Source: Streptacidiphilus sp041262165
Lineage (GTDB): Bacteria > Actinomycetota > Actinomycetes > Streptomycetales > Streptomycetaceae
DNA: 64,000 bases
Direction: 5' to 3'
NCBI RefSeq assembly: GCF_041262165.1
Contig: NZ_JBGCBY010000003.1
Span: 248,001-312,000 of the forward strand
In this document: one piece after another, positions 15,844 through 25,176 of the stretch
Position numbering within the stretch: the first letter of the stretch is position 1
Layout: the number at the start of each line of letters is the position of its first letter
Made by a program: the position numbers and the translations under genes
Notes under the pieces: model-generated
What the model was told of the DNA's origin: nothing
Database searches by the model: none
What the model saw: the letters and a program-made list of their open reading frames with translations, nothing else

Positions 15844-17745
15844 CTATGTCGTACCCGGCGCGGGCGACTGCGTCGGGTACGTCGACGACGGGGCGGGTGT
15901 GGTCGAGGGGCTGCCGCAGGCGGTCTGCTGGACCGTGAGGGTGATCGGCTGGTCGGACGGGTAGGAGGCCTCAGCCGTCGCGGCGGGGGACTGGTCGACG
16001 ACGTTGCCGACCGTCCCGCCCGCGCAGACGTAGCGGACGCTCACATTGCTGAAGCCCTTGAGGTCGGTCTTCGCCGTCGCGAGCGGCTGCCCCACCTCGT
16101 TGGGGTAGGCGACGCAGTTGTCGGGCGAGGCGGACAGCTTGATCGTGGCCGTGCTCGGCTGCCGGCTCCCCGCGTCGGGGGACTGCGCGTACACCCCGGA
16201 CCCGGCGGCCGAGCAGTGGTAGGCGACCTTGATGGCGCTCCGGCTGAACCCCGCGGTGACCAGCAGTTGCGTGGCGTAGGACACGGACTGCCCGGTCACC
16301 GTGGGAACGGTGTAGTAGACGGTGCCTGCGCCCTGGTTGGCGCTCGCCGTCGGAGGTGGACCGCTGCTGCCGGCGGCGCTGGTCGCGGCGGACGGCGAAG
16401 TGGTCGCGGAACTCGTGCTTGCGGACGGCTGGGCGGAGGTACTGACCGTGGGGTTGCCGCCGGCGGACGCCGAACCGGGGTTGCGGCCGTTGGCGATCAC
16501 GACCCCGGCTGCGGACAGCGCCAGGGCCGCCGCGACGGCCACGACGACCGCCGCGGTGCGGCGGCTGCGCCGAGGCGGCAACCCTGCCGACTCCCGGGTC
16601 GCTGTGCTCGCCGTGAGCGGTGGCGTCGGCGGGCCCTCGGCAGCGAATCCGGCGACCTGAGCAGGTCCGAACCCGGCCGGGGCTGGGCCGAAGCCGACCG
16701 GCAGCGTCGGCTGCACCGGGACCCCGCCCTGAGGCATCGTCGGCGGCGTCGCCCGCTCCCCGGCCGCCCCCGCCAGCGCCGCCCCGTCCGCCCCCGCCCC
16801 GGCCGCTGCCGCCTGCGTTCCCGCCGTCCCTGCCGCCTCCGTCTTCCCGGCGAGCGAGCCGAGGCGGCTCGGCAGCTCCGCCTCCACCCGCGCGATCATG
16901 CCGGTCAGTTCGGCGGGCAGCCAGGTCTGGGTGGGCTCGTGGGTGGTGGTCTCCTCCAGCCGGTCCAGCAGCGCGTCGGGGCTCGGACGCCGCGCCGGGT
17001 CCTTGGCCAGGCAGTCGGCGACCAGGCTGCGCAACTCCGCCGGAACCTCGTCGAGCCGCGGCTCGCTGTGCACCACCCGGTAGAGCAGTGCCGGAGTCGC
17101 GCCCTCACCGAAGGGCCCGGCCCCGGTCGCGGCGTACGCGAGCACCGCGCCCAGCGAGAAGACGTCCGCGGCCGGCGTCACCGGCAGGCCCTCGATCTGC
17201 TCCGGGGACATGAAGCCGGGCGAGCCCACGATCATCCCGGTACGGGTCAGCTCGGTCGCCTCGACCGCCCGCGAGATGCCGAAGTCGATGACGCGCGGGC
17301 CGTCGGCGGCGAGCAGCACGTTCGACGGCTTGAGGTCGCGGTGGATCACTCCGGCGCCGTGGATCGCGGCCAGCGCCTCGGCGAGCCCGGCGGCCAGCGC
17401 CCGAACCGACTCCACCGGCAGTGGCCCGTGGTCGCGGACGGCGGTGCTGAGCGCGGGGCCGGCCACGAACTCGGTGGCCAGCCAGGGCGTCGCCGCCTCC
17501 GCGTCGGCGTCCAGCACGGCCACGGTGAAGGCCCCGCCGACCACCCGCGCCGAGCTGACCTCGCGGGCGAAGCGGGCGCGGAAGTCCTGGTCGTCGGCCA
17601 ACTCGGGCCGGATCACCTTCAGCGCCACCCGCCGCCCGCCGCGCGACCTGGCCAGATAGACCCGCCCCATGCCGCCCGCGCCCAGTCGGGCCAGCAGCCG
17701 GTATCCCCCGAGCTGCGGCGGATCATCGGATTCCAACGGCTGCAC
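15844..17745 (-). CDS. Membrane Ser/Thr protein kinase with extracellular PASTA-like repeats
   Basis: GTG at 17745 behind GGGGGC gives 633 residues. The kinase domain (about 10-275) has the glycine loop LGAGGMGRVY, Lys in VALKVI, catalytic loop IHRDLKPSN, DFG in VIDFGIS and GSPGFMSPEQ in the activation segment. A Pro/Ala-rich juxtamembrane region leads to one membrane helix (AAVVVAVAAALALSAAGVVIA). Outside lie two PASTA-like modules (VPTVTGQSVSYATQLL and YPNEVGQPLATAKTDL) each with Cys residues. PASTA kinases sense muropeptides or lipid II and tune wall synthesis and growth. It is monocistronic and divergent from the serine recombinase. The open frame beyond 17745 is not coding. Confidence 0.92.
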   Translation of the reverse strand: MQPLESDDPPQLGGYRLLARLGAGGMGRVYLARSRGGRRVALKVIRPELADDQDFRARFAREVSSARVVGGAFTVAVLDADAEAATPWLATEFVAGPALSTAVRDHGPLPVESVRALAAGLAEALAAIHGAGVIHRDLKPSNVLLAADGPRVIDFGISRAVEATELTRTGMIVGSPGFMSPEQIEGLPVTPAADVFSLGAVLAYAATGAGPFGEGATPALLYRVVHSEPRLDEVPAELRSLVADCLAKDPARRPSPDALLDRLEETTTHEPTQTWLPAELTGMIARVEAELPSRLGSLAGKTEAAGTAGTQAAAAGAGADGAALAGAAGERATPPTMPQGGVPVQPTLPVGFGPAPAGFGPAQVAGFAAEGPPTPPLTASTATRESAGLPPRRSRRTAAVVVAVAAALALSAAGVVIANGRNPGSASAGGNPTVSTSAQPSASTSSATTSPSAATSAAGSSGPPPTASANQGAGTVYYTVPTVTGQSVSYATQLLVTAGFSRSAIKVAYHCSAAGSGVYAQSPDAGSRQPSTATIKLSASPDNCVAYPNEVGQPLATAKTDLKGFSNVSVRYVCAGGTVGNVVDQSPAATAEASYPSDQPITLTVQQTACGSPSTTPAPSSTYPTQSPAPGTT

Positions 17746-17944
17746 TGCGCCCCCAAACACTGCGGTCCCCCAGCCCGGCAGGCTGCTCCCCGTATCCAAG
17801 AGAACACCGTCCGTGGCCGCTTGCACAGACCCTTCAGCCCATCGGCGTACTTCACCTGTCGACGGAGAAGGCCATGGCTTTCTCTGTTGATATGAGGATC
17901 TGGATTCCCATTCCTGGTGCAAGCGGTGTTCGTATGCTCGCACC

Positions 17945-19780
17945 ATGGCTGAGCACACCCGACTCTCCCTGACCTGCCCCACCGAATGGCTGTCCGTCGT
18001 CAACTCGGCCATGGAACGGATGCGTCCACCGCGCGTCCTGGGTCCGGACTCCGTGCGCGTCGCCGTCCTCGTCCGGCAGTCCAGCGCCCCGGGCGACTGC
18101 TCGCAGGCTTCACCTCGTGGGCAGCTTGACTCCTGCCTCGCCGAGGTCGCTGCAAGGCCCGGTTGGCACATCGCCGGGCACCACGTCTACGCCGACATCG
18201 GTGTCAGCGGTTGGACTCCGGGAGTGCAGCGCGCCGGGCTGGCTGCCGCGCTGGCTGCTGCCGATGCCGGCGAGTTCGACGTGCTCATGGTCTACTCACT
18301 GTCCCGACTCACCCGCCAGGGCGTGCTTCCGACTCTGGAACTCATCCAGCGGTTGAATCGCAAGGGGGTGGCGTTGTTGTCTGCCACCGAGCCGTGGCTG
18401 GACACGAGCGAGGGAAATCCACGCGCGGAGGCCACGGTCGCGTTCGCCGCGACACTCGCGACATACGAATCCGACAACACGTCAGCCTTTGGACGGACAG
18501 TCGCCGCTGAGGTGATCAAACGTGGAGGGCACCGCAACGGGATTGCCCCGTACGGTATGCGGGCTGAGCCCGCGGTCATCGACCAAGTGGTGATTCGCCG
18601 CCTGGTCCCGGATCCGCTCACTGCTCCGTGGTTGCTACGCATGGTCGAGTGGATCTGCCAAGGGGAGAGCATCGGTGAGATCGCACGGCGCTTGGTTGAC
18701 GCCGACGCGCCCCATGCCGGCGACAGACGGCGGCAGAGCTGGACACGACACGCAGTTCGCAAGGCTCTTCGTGATCCGCGTATCGCCGGATACTCGCTGT
18801 CGGCGCGGCGTACGGTCCCGAACTCGGCTGGATTGAACAGTGCGCACGAACGGCACGCACTGATCATGTACGGGGACGACGGCGGCCCTGTCCACGTCCA
18901 CGAAGGGCTGATGCCTTCCGACAAGTGGTGGCGGTTGCAGGAACGACTTGACCATGCGGCCGGGGTGATGAAGCGGCGGGGCGCAGAGGAGTCCGGGCTG
19001 CTGTTCGCCCGTACTCGGCTTCTGCACTGCGCTGGTTGCGGGTCCGTGTTCGCGGCTCGCAGCACGGGGGAGCGCTATCAGTGCACGGGTCACGCGGAAG
19101 CGCATGCCTCTGCAGGAGTTGTCGCGGTGTCGATTGCGGCGGCTCCGTTGGAGGACCACCTCGTACGCGCGACGTGGACGCGCCTTGCCGCGATCTGCAG
19201 CGATCACGGCGCACGCGCGGCTGTGGAAGCGGTGGCGCGCCGGTTCGCCGGACGTTGTGACACAGCGGAGCACCGGACTGAGATTCGGCAGGCCCGCACC
19301 GAGTTGGATCAGGTCTCAGCGGCGCTGCGGCAGGTCTATCAGGACCGGGAGGATGGCGCGTTCGCGGGAACGACAGGTCATGAGCGCTATCTCGAAGCCG
19401 TGCAGCGACTCACAGTCGCCGAGGCGCGACTGGAGAGCCGTGTGTCCGAGCTGGGCGAGCTTCAGCACCGGCGGGTGACACTTCCGTACAGCTGGCTCGA
19501 GTGCGCGACGTCTGGCCGCGATCCCCTCAGCCCCGAGTCCCTCTGGAGGTCCTGGGATGTCGGGCAGCGGAGGACCTTCCTCGCCGTGATGATCGACAGG
19601 GTGAGCGTGGCTGCCGGCAAGTGCGGTGGGCAGAGGGGTGTACGCGGTTCCGCCCCCACACCTGTCGGGGATCGACTGTCGATCGGGTGGGTCGGCGATG
19701 TAGAGAGTGATCAGCAGGACCTGTCGCGGGAGAGCGGGGCTTCCGCAGGGAGAGGAAATAGAGGCGAAGAGCCGCGCTGA
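17945..19780 (+). CDS. Large serine recombinase (phage/ICE integrase type)
   Basis: The product has 611 residues. The resolvase domain begins near residue 37: VAVLVRQSS supplies the nucleophile Ser46 and the Arg of the usual R-x-S; LMVYSLSRLTRQG is the DRLxR-type Arg motif. A recombinase domain (about 190-290) follows. A zinc ribbon has CAGCGSVF and a later Cys (YQCTGHAEAHA). A long coiled coil lies at about 440-500 (ARTELDQVSAALRQ, AEARLESRVSELGELQ), the order seen in large serine integrases such as phiC31. No excisionase, replication or phage genes are next to it. Base composition looks less GC-rich than its neighbours. A start at 18011 is possible. Confidence 0.88.
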   Translation: MAEHTRLSLTCPTEWLSVVNSAMERMRPPRVLGPDSVRVAVLVRQSSAPGDCSQASPRGQLDSCLAEVAARPGWHIAGHHVYADIGVSGWTPGVQRAGLAAALAAADAGEFDVLMVYSLSRLTRQGVLPTLELIQRLNRKGVALLSATEPWLDTSEGNPRAEATVAFAATLATYESDNTSAFGRTVAAEVIKRGGHRNGIAPYGMRAEPAVIDQVVIRRLVPDPLTAPWLLRMVEWICQGESIGEIARRLVDADAPHAGDRRRQSWTRHAVRKALRDPRIAGYSLSARRTVPNSAGLNSAHERHALIMYGDDGGPVHVHEGLMPSDKWWRLQERLDHAAGVMKRRGAEESGLLFARTRLLHCAGCGSVFAARSTGERYQCTGHAEAHASAGVVAVSIAAAPLEDHLVRATWTRLAAICSDHGARAAVEAVARRFAGRCDTAEHRTEIRQARTELDQVSAALRQVYQDREDGAFAGTTGHERYLEAVQRLTVAEARLESRVSELGELQHRRVTLPYSWLECATSGRDPLSPESLWRSWDVGQRRTFLAVMIDRVSVAAGKCGGQRGVRGSAPTPVGDRLSIGWVGDVESDQQDLSRESGASAGRGNRGEEPR

Positions 19781-19799
19781 CGCCCGATACCATGGCGCC

Positions 19800-21398
19800 A
19801 TGACCGCCGCTCCAGTCCCTGGCAAGAGTTACTACGTAACAACGCCGATCTACTACGTCAACGATCGCCCCCACCTCGGCCACGCCTACACGACCGTCGC
19901 AGGCGACGTGCTCTCTCGTTGGCACCGCCAGCGCGGCGAGAAGGTGTGGTTCCTCACCGGCACGGACGAGCACGGTCAGAAGATCATGCGCACCGCCGAG
20001 GCCCACGGCGTCAGCCCGCAGCAGTGGTGCGACCAGCTGGTCGAGGAGGCGTGGAAGCCCCTCTGGGCACATCTGGAGATCGCCAACGACGACTTCATCC
20101 GCACCACCGAGGACCGGCACACCGCCCGGGTCCAGGAGTTCGTCCAGGACCTGTACGACAAGGGCGAGGTCTACCAGGGCGGCTACGAGGGCCCCTACTG
20201 CGTGGGCTGCGAGGAGTTCAAGAGCCCCGGCGACCTGCTCGACGGCGAGGGCGGCGTGAAGCTCTGCCCGATCCACAAGACGCCCGTGGAGATGCTGAAG
20301 GAGGAGAACTACTTCTTCAAGCTCTCCGAGTACGGCCCCAAGCTCCTCGACTTCTACGCCGCCAACCCGGGCTTCATCCAGCCCGAGTCGGCCCGCAACG
20401 AGGTGCTGCGCTTCGTCGAGCAGGGCCTGCAGGACCTCTCCATCTCCCGCTCCACCTTCGACTGGGGCGTGCAGGTCCCCTGGGACCCCAAGCACGTCAT
20501 CTACGTGTGGATCGACGCGCTGCTGAACTACGCCACCGCCGTCGGCTACGGCTCCGACCCGGCCAAGTTCGATCAGACCTTCCCGGCGGACGTGCACCTG
20601 GTCGGCAAGGACATCCTCCGGTTCCACGCCGTCATCTGGCCCGCGATGCTGATGGCGAACGGCCTGCCGCTGCCGAAGAAGATCGCCGCCAACGGCTGGC
20701 TGATGGTCGGCGGCGAGAAGATGAGCAAGTCCAACCTGACGGGCATCTCGCCGCACCAGCTCACCGACCACTTCGGCGTGGACGCGTACCGGTACTACTT
20801 CCTGCGCGCGATCCCGTTCGGCACCGACGGCTCCTTCTCTTGGGAGGACTTCTCCGCCCGCTACACCTCGGAGCTCGCCAACGACTTCGGCAACCTCGCC
20901 TCCCGCGTGGCGGCGATGGTCGGCAAGTACTTCGACGGCAAGCTCCCGGCCGCGACCGCGAGCGGTCCCGCCGAGCAGGCGCTCGCGGACGGTCTGGCGA
21001 AGGCCGTCGCCGAGGCGGACGAGCGGATCGGCGAGCAGCTCGACTTCGCGGGTGGCATCGCCGCGATCTTCGACTTCGTCAAGCAGGTCAACGGCTACAT
21101 CACCGAGCAGGAGCCCTGGAAGGTGGCGAAGGACGCCTCCGACGAGGGCCGGGCGCGCCTCGCCACGATCCTGTACGCGTCGGCGGAGTCGCTGCGCGGT
21201 ATCGCGGTGCTGCTCAACCCGGTGATGCCGCGCGTCTGCGGCCTGCTCTGGGACTCGCTGGGTGCGGAGCCGCTGCTCGGTGCCCTCGCTGACCAGAAGG
21301 TCACCGAAGCGGCTGCCTGGGGCGTGCTCCCGGCGGGCGTGACCGTGACCAAGGGCGAGATTCTCTTCCCCCGGCTGGAAGAGAAGAAGGACGCCTGA
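19800..21398 (+). CDS. metG: Methionyl-tRNA synthetase
   Basis: The product has 532 residues and lacks the C-terminal tRNA-binding domain. The class I HIGH motif reads HLGHAYTT near residue 22 and KMSKS is intact in GGEKMSKSNL. A zinc knuckle with CVGCEEF and later CPIH marks the short-knuckle form. It charges tRNA-Met. No ribosome-binding site is visible; GATACCAT just before ATG could be a -10 of a leaderless message. It heads the metG-tatD-rpf-rsmA-ispE run, an order also known in mycobacteria (metS-tatD-rpfB-ksgA-ispE). Confidence 0.95.
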   Translation: MTAAPVPGKSYYVTTPIYYVNDRPHLGHAYTTVAGDVLSRWHRQRGEKVWFLTGTDEHGQKIMRTAEAHGVSPQQWCDQLVEEAWKPLWAHLEIANDDFIRTTEDRHTARVQEFVQDLYDKGEVYQGGYEGPYCVGCEEFKSPGDLLDGEGGVKLCPIHKTPVEMLKEENYFFKLSEYGPKLLDFYAANPGFIQPESARNEVLRFVEQGLQDLSISRSTFDWGVQVPWDPKHVIYVWIDALLNYATAVGYGSDPAKFDQTFPADVHLVGKDILRFHAVIWPAMLMANGLPLPKKIAANGWLMVGGEKMSKSNLTGISPHQLTDHFGVDAYRYYFLRAIPFGTDGSFSWEDFSARYTSELANDFGNLASRVAAMVGKYFDGKLPAATASGPAEQALADGLAKAVAEADERIGEQLDFAGGIAAIFDFVKQVNGYITEQEPWKVAKDASDEGRARLATILYASAESLRGIAVLLNPVMPRVCGLLWDSLGAEPLLGALADQKVTEAAAWGVLPAGVTVTKGEILFPRLEEKKDA

Positions 21399-21406
21399 TC
21401 ACGCCC

Positions 21407-22291
21407 ATGGCCCAGTCCAGGAAGAAGTCGGATCGCGACGCGGCCCCGCCGCTCCCCGAGCCGCTGCGGGTCGCGGTCGCCGACTCGCACACGCACCTCG
21501 ACATGCAGGACGGCAGCCCCGAGGACGGTCTCCTCAGGGCTGCTTCCGTGGGCGTCACCACTGTGGTGCAGGTCGGCTGCGACCTCGAAGGGTCCCGCTG
21601 GGCCGCCGACCTCGCCGCGCAGCACGCGGGCGTCCACGCGACCGTCTCACTGCACCCCAACGAGGCTCCGCGGATCGTCCTCGGCGACCCCGACGGCTGG
21701 AGCGGCCGCAAGCGCGCCCCCGGCGGCCCGAAGGCGCTCGACGACGCGCTCGCCGAGATCGATGCTCTGGCCGCTCTGCCGCAGGTGCGGGCCGTCGGCG
21801 AGACCGGCCTCGACTACTTCCGGACCGGGCCGGAGGGTGTGGAGGTCCAGCAGGAGTCCTTCCGCCGCCACATCGCGCTCGCGAAGAAGCACGGCAAGGC
21901 CCTGGTGATCCACGACCGGGACGCCCACGACGACGTGCTGCGCATCCTCCGCGAGGAGGGCGCGCCGGAGCGCACCGTGTTCCACTGCTACTCGGGCGAT
22001 GCCGAGATGGCGAAGATCTGCGCCGAGGCGGGCTACTACCTCTCCTTCGCGGGACCGGTCACCTTCCCGGCCAACCAGCACCTCAGGGAGGCTCTCGCGG
22101 TGGCACCGCTGGACCGGGTCCTGGTCGAGACCGACGCCCCGTTCCTCACCCCGGCCCCCTACCGGGGACGCCCCAACGCCCCGTACCTGATCCCGATCAC
22201 ATTGCGGGCGATGGCCGCAGTGCGGGGACTGGACGAGGACGCGATGGCCGCCGCCGTCGCCGCGAACACCGCCCGCGCGTTCGACTACTGA
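21407..22291 (+). CDS. TatD-family metal-dependent hydrolase
   Basis: The product has 294 residues. Metal ligands follow the TatD pattern: DSHTHLD at the start, Glu in VGETGLDY, His in VIHDRDA, His in VFHCYSGD and Asp in LVETDAPFLTP. The family includes 3'-5' exonucleases and D-aminoacyl-tRNA-related hydrolases; the exact substrate is uncertain. The C-terminus YRGRPNAPYLIP is standard. It starts nine bases after metG and is surely cotranscribed. Confidence 0.93.
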   Translation: MAQSRKKSDRDAAPPLPEPLRVAVADSHTHLDMQDGSPEDGLLRAASVGVTTVVQVGCDLEGSRWAADLAAQHAGVHATVSLHPNEAPRIVLGDPDGWSGRKRAPGGPKALDDALAEIDALAALPQVRAVGETGLDYFRTGPEGVEVQQESFRRHIALAKKHGKALVIHDRDAHDDVLRILREEGAPERTVFHCYSGDAEMAKICAEAGYYLSFAGPVTFPANQHLREALAVAPLDRVLVETDAPFLTPAPYRGRPNAPYLIPITLRAMAAVRGLDEDAMAAAVAANTARAFDY

Positions 22292-22381
22292 GCGGCTCTC
22301 GCGAGGGAGCGGGAGTGACCCTGCCCGCCGAGGATCGTTGATCCCTCCGCAGGAGCTCTGTCGGACGGCGGAAGGTTTCGA

Positions 22382-22978
22382 GTGAACGTTTCTGCAGGCC
22401 TGCAGCGACGGCTGCCCAAGGCGCTGGCCCTCGCCCTTCTGGTCGGCGGGACCAGCGCCTTCGTCAGCCAGCAGCACCAGGCCCGGCTCAACGCGGACAG
22501 CTTGCCGCAGCGGGTACGGCTGGACGCGGACCCCGCCTCCAGCGCCGAGTCGCACGATGCGGCGCCGCCCGCCGCGCCCACGGCCCTCACCCCGGCGCCC
22601 GCTCACCTGCACGCCGGACCTCCGTCGCGCTCGGCCACCAGGGCCCGCCATGCGCTCCGGTACGGCACCGAGTCCCGCCACACCCGCTCCATGCCGGAGC
22701 CGCAGCGGGAGGACAGTCCCGCCACGCACCACATCACCGGCGACCTGAACTGGTCCGCGCTCGCCCGCTGCGAGGCCGGCGGCGATCCGCACGCCGTTGA
22801 CCCCAGCGGCCGCTACGGGGGCCTCTACCAGTTCGACCGCAGCACCTGGCACCGTCTCGGCGGCGCCGGGCGTCCCCAGGACGCCCCCGCCGAGGAGCAG
22901 ACCGCCCGCGCCCGAAGGCTCTACCAGCAGCGCGGCGCCTCCCCGTGGCCCAGCTGCGGGCACCGCGCCGGCGGATAG
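22382..22978 (+). CDS. rpf: Secreted resuscitation-promoting-factor-like lytic transglycosylase
   Basis: GTG at 22382 gives 198 residues. A signal sequence or membrane anchor (about 9-28) is followed by a Pro/Ala linker, then a C-terminal Rpf domain (about 122-195): LNWSALARCEAGGDP with the catalytic Glu in CEAGG, GRYGGLYQFDRSTWHRLGG and WPSCG. Rpf enzymes cleave peptidoglycan glycan strands and promote exit from dormancy or spore germination. The mycobacterial equivalent in this position is RpfB; this copy lacks the DUF348/G5 modules. It begins 90 bases after tatD and ends 9 bases before rsmA. Confidence 0.88.
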   Translation: MNVSAGLQRRLPKALALALLVGGTSAFVSQQHQARLNADSLPQRVRLDADPASSAESHDAAPPAAPTALTPAPAHLHAGPPSRSATRARHALRYGTESRHTRSMPEPQREDSPATHHITGDLNWSALARCEAGGDPHAVDPSGRYGGLYQFDRSTWHRLGGAGRPQDAPAEEQTARARRLYQQRGASPWPSCGHRAGG

Positions 22979-22987
22979 TCTTACCCG

Positions 22988-23917
22988 GTGAGCACCAGCG
23001 CCCAGGACTCGACCAGCACCCCCGATCCGACCAGCACGGACCAGACCAGCACCGCCCCGTCCGCCGACGGCCCCCTCCTCGGCCCCGCCGACATCCGCGG
23101 CCTCGCCGCCGCCCTCGGCGTCCGTCCGACCAAGCAGCGCGGGCAGAACTTCGTCATCGACGCCAACACGGTCCGCCGCATCGTCCGTGCGGCCGGGGTC
23201 GGCCCGAAGGACGTCGTGGTGGAGGTCGGCCCCGGCCTGGGCTCGCTCACCCTGGGGCTGCTGGAGGTCGCCGACCGGGTCACCGCCGTCGAGATCGACC
23301 CGCTCCTCGCCCGGCACCTGCCGACCACCGTCGCCGCCAGGATGCCTGAGCGCGCCGACCGCTTCGCGCTGGTCGAGGACGACGCGATGGCCGTCGCCGA
23401 GCTGCCGGGACCGCCGCCGACCGCGCTGGTGGCGAACCTCCCCTACAACGTCGCCGTGCCGGTGCTGCTGCACATGCTGGAGACCTTCCCGACGATCGAG
23501 CGCACGCTGGTGATGGTGCAGTCCGAGGTTGCTGACCGGCTCGCCGCCGGGCCGGGCAACAAGGTGTACGGCGTTCCCTCGGTCAAGGCCAACTGGTACG
23601 CCGAGGTGAAGCGCGCCGGCGCGATCGGCCGGAACGTCTTCTGGCCCGCTCCCAACGTCGACTCGGGACTCGTCTCCCTGGTCCGCCGCGACCCTCCGGT
23701 GACCACGGCCTCCCGCCAGGAGGTCTTCGCGGTCGTCGATGCCGCCTTCGCACAGCGCCGCAAGACGCTCCGGGCGGCCCTCGCCGGCTGGGCGGGCTCC
23801 GCTGCCGCCGCCGAGGAGGCGCTGACCGCCGCCGGGATCGACTTCCGGCTGCGCGGGGAGACGCTGACGGTCGAGCAGTTCGCCCGCATCGCGGAAGCGA
23901 AACCTGCGGCAGAATGA
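22988..23917 (+). CDS. rsmA: 16S rRNA dimethyladenosine transferase
   Basis: GTG at 22988 gives 309 residues. After a Ser/Thr/Asp/Pro-rich lead of about 30 residues come the KsgA motifs: KQRGQNFVID, VVEVGPGLGSLT (SAM-binding), VTAVEID and the catalytic NLPYNVAVPVLLHML. It dimethylates A1518 and A1519 of 16S rRNA. It is followed 45 bases later by ispE, the usual order in actinobacteria. No good ribosome-binding site precedes the GTG, but it is only 9 bases after the rpf stop. Confidence 0.95.
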   Translation: MSTSAQDSTSTPDPTSTDQTSTAPSADGPLLGPADIRGLAAALGVRPTKQRGQNFVIDANTVRRIVRAAGVGPKDVVVEVGPGLGSLTLGLLEVADRVTAVEIDPLLARHLPTTVAARMPERADRFALVEDDAMAVAELPGPPPTALVANLPYNVAVPVLLHMLETFPTIERTLVMVQSEVADRLAAGPGNKVYGVPSVKANWYAEVKRAGAIGRNVFWPAPNVDSGLVSLVRRDPPVTTASRQEVFAVVDAAFAQRRKTLRAALAGWAGSAAAAEEALTAAGIDFRLRGETLTVEQFARIAEAKPAAE

Positions 23918-23962
23918 GTCGCCTGTTGACCGAGTCGTCCGAGCAAGGGGAGTAGCAAGTCC

Positions 23963-24919
23963 GTGTCGTCGCCCGAGTCCGTCGCGTCCGTCGCGTCCGT
24001 GGATTCCGTCGTTCGCGTCCGTGTCCCGGCCAAGGTCAACGTGCAGCTGGCCGTCGGCGGCCGGCGGGCTGACGGTTTCCACGGTCTGGCCTCGGTGTTC
24101 TTCGCCGTGGGGCTGTACGACGAGGTGACGGCCGTACCGTCGGACCGGCTCCGGATCACGGTCGAGGGTGCCGACGCCGCCCACGTCCCGACCGACGACA
24201 GCAACCTCGCCGCCAAGGCCGCCCGGCTGCTGGGCGCCCGACACGGCATCGAGCCGAACGTCCACCTGCACATCGTCAAGGGCATCCCGGTCGCCGGCGG
24301 CATGGCCGGCGGCAGCGCCGACGCCGCCGCGGCGCTGGTCGCCTGCGACGCGCTGTGGGGGACCGGAAGCTCCCGCGCCGAGCTGGTCGAGCTCGCCGCC
24401 GAGCTCGGCAGCGACGTCCCGTTCAGCCTCCTCGGCGGTGTCGCCCTGGGGGAGGGACGTGGCGAGCTGCTGACGCCGGTGCCGGTGGCAGGAACGTTCC
24501 ACTGGGTGTTCGCCGTCGCCGACGGCGGGCTGTCCACCCCGGCCGTGTACGGGGAGTGCGACCGGTTGCGTGAGCTGGGCGGAGGATCGGCGGACTCCGA
24601 CGTCCCCGCACCCGCCGCGGACCCCGTGCTGCTGGCCGCCCTTCGGTCCGGCGACGTCACCGCCCTCGGCGCGGCGTTGAGCAACGACCTCCAGGACGCC
24701 GCGCTGTCGCTGCGCCCCGGGCTGGCCGACACGCTCCGGGCCGGAACCGACGCCGGTGCGATCGGGGCGCTGGTGTCCGGTTCGGGGCCGACCTGTGCCT
24801 TCCTGGCCAAGGACGCGGCAGCCGCGCGTACTCTCGCCGAGGCACTCGAGTCCTCGGGCTCCTGCCAGGCCGCCAGGCTCGCCGAAGGCCCAGTTCTCGG
24901 TGCCACAGCAGTGAACTGA
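23963..24919 (+). CDS. ispE: 4-diphosphocytidyl-2-C-methyl-D-erythritol kinase
   Basis: GTG at 23963 behind GGGGAG gives 318 residues. GHMP-kinase motifs are VRVPAKVNVQLAVGGRRADG at the N-terminus, PVAGGMAGGSADAAAALVA for ATP and VSGSGPTCAFLAK near the C-terminus. The enzyme phosphorylates CDP-ME in the non-mevalonate isoprenoid pathway. A GAGTCCGTC-type run before the conserved part gives a Ser/Val repeat (ESVASVASVDSVV). It is the last gene of the metG run. Confidence 0.95.
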   Translation: MSSPESVASVASVDSVVRVRVPAKVNVQLAVGGRRADGFHGLASVFFAVGLYDEVTAVPSDRLRITVEGADAAHVPTDDSNLAAKAARLLGARHGIEPNVHLHIVKGIPVAGGMAGGSADAAAALVACDALWGTGSSRAELVELAAELGSDVPFSLLGGVALGEGRGELLTPVPVAGTFHWVFAVADGGLSTPAVYGECDRLRELGGGSADSDVPAPAADPVLLAALRSGDVTALGAALSNDLQDAALSLRPGLADTLRAGTDAGAIGALVSGSGPTCAFLAKDAAAARTLAEALESSGSCQAARLAEGPVLGATAVN

Positions 24920-25176
24920 CGCCACATCAGTTGCCATTCGCCGCTCTGCCCTCCAGGTCGGCTCCAGGGGTTCCGCTCACGGCCGAGTCGTGCTTAGCTC
25001 ACGCTGTGCGGGCATGTTCCGCACCTCCGTCGGCCGACGGATGAGGCGAGGAGTCCCCCGCCGCGTACCTTGAGCGCCCACGACGCATTCTGAGCGTCCC
25101 ACCTCGGCGCACCTTCGATCAGCTGCACATTCCGAGCACGGACAGCAACCCGGCTTCATGCCGGAGGAGGCACCCC

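Noticed and set aside
17746..17944. An att site or direct repeat flanking the serine recombinase
   Set aside because: No convincing direct repeat could be found by eye between this gap and the gap before metG.
21647..24937. A 1096-codon antisense open frame over tatD, rpf, rsmA and ispE
   Set aside because: It is the mirror frame of recognised genes in GC-rich DNA; the protein is low complexity and matches no family.
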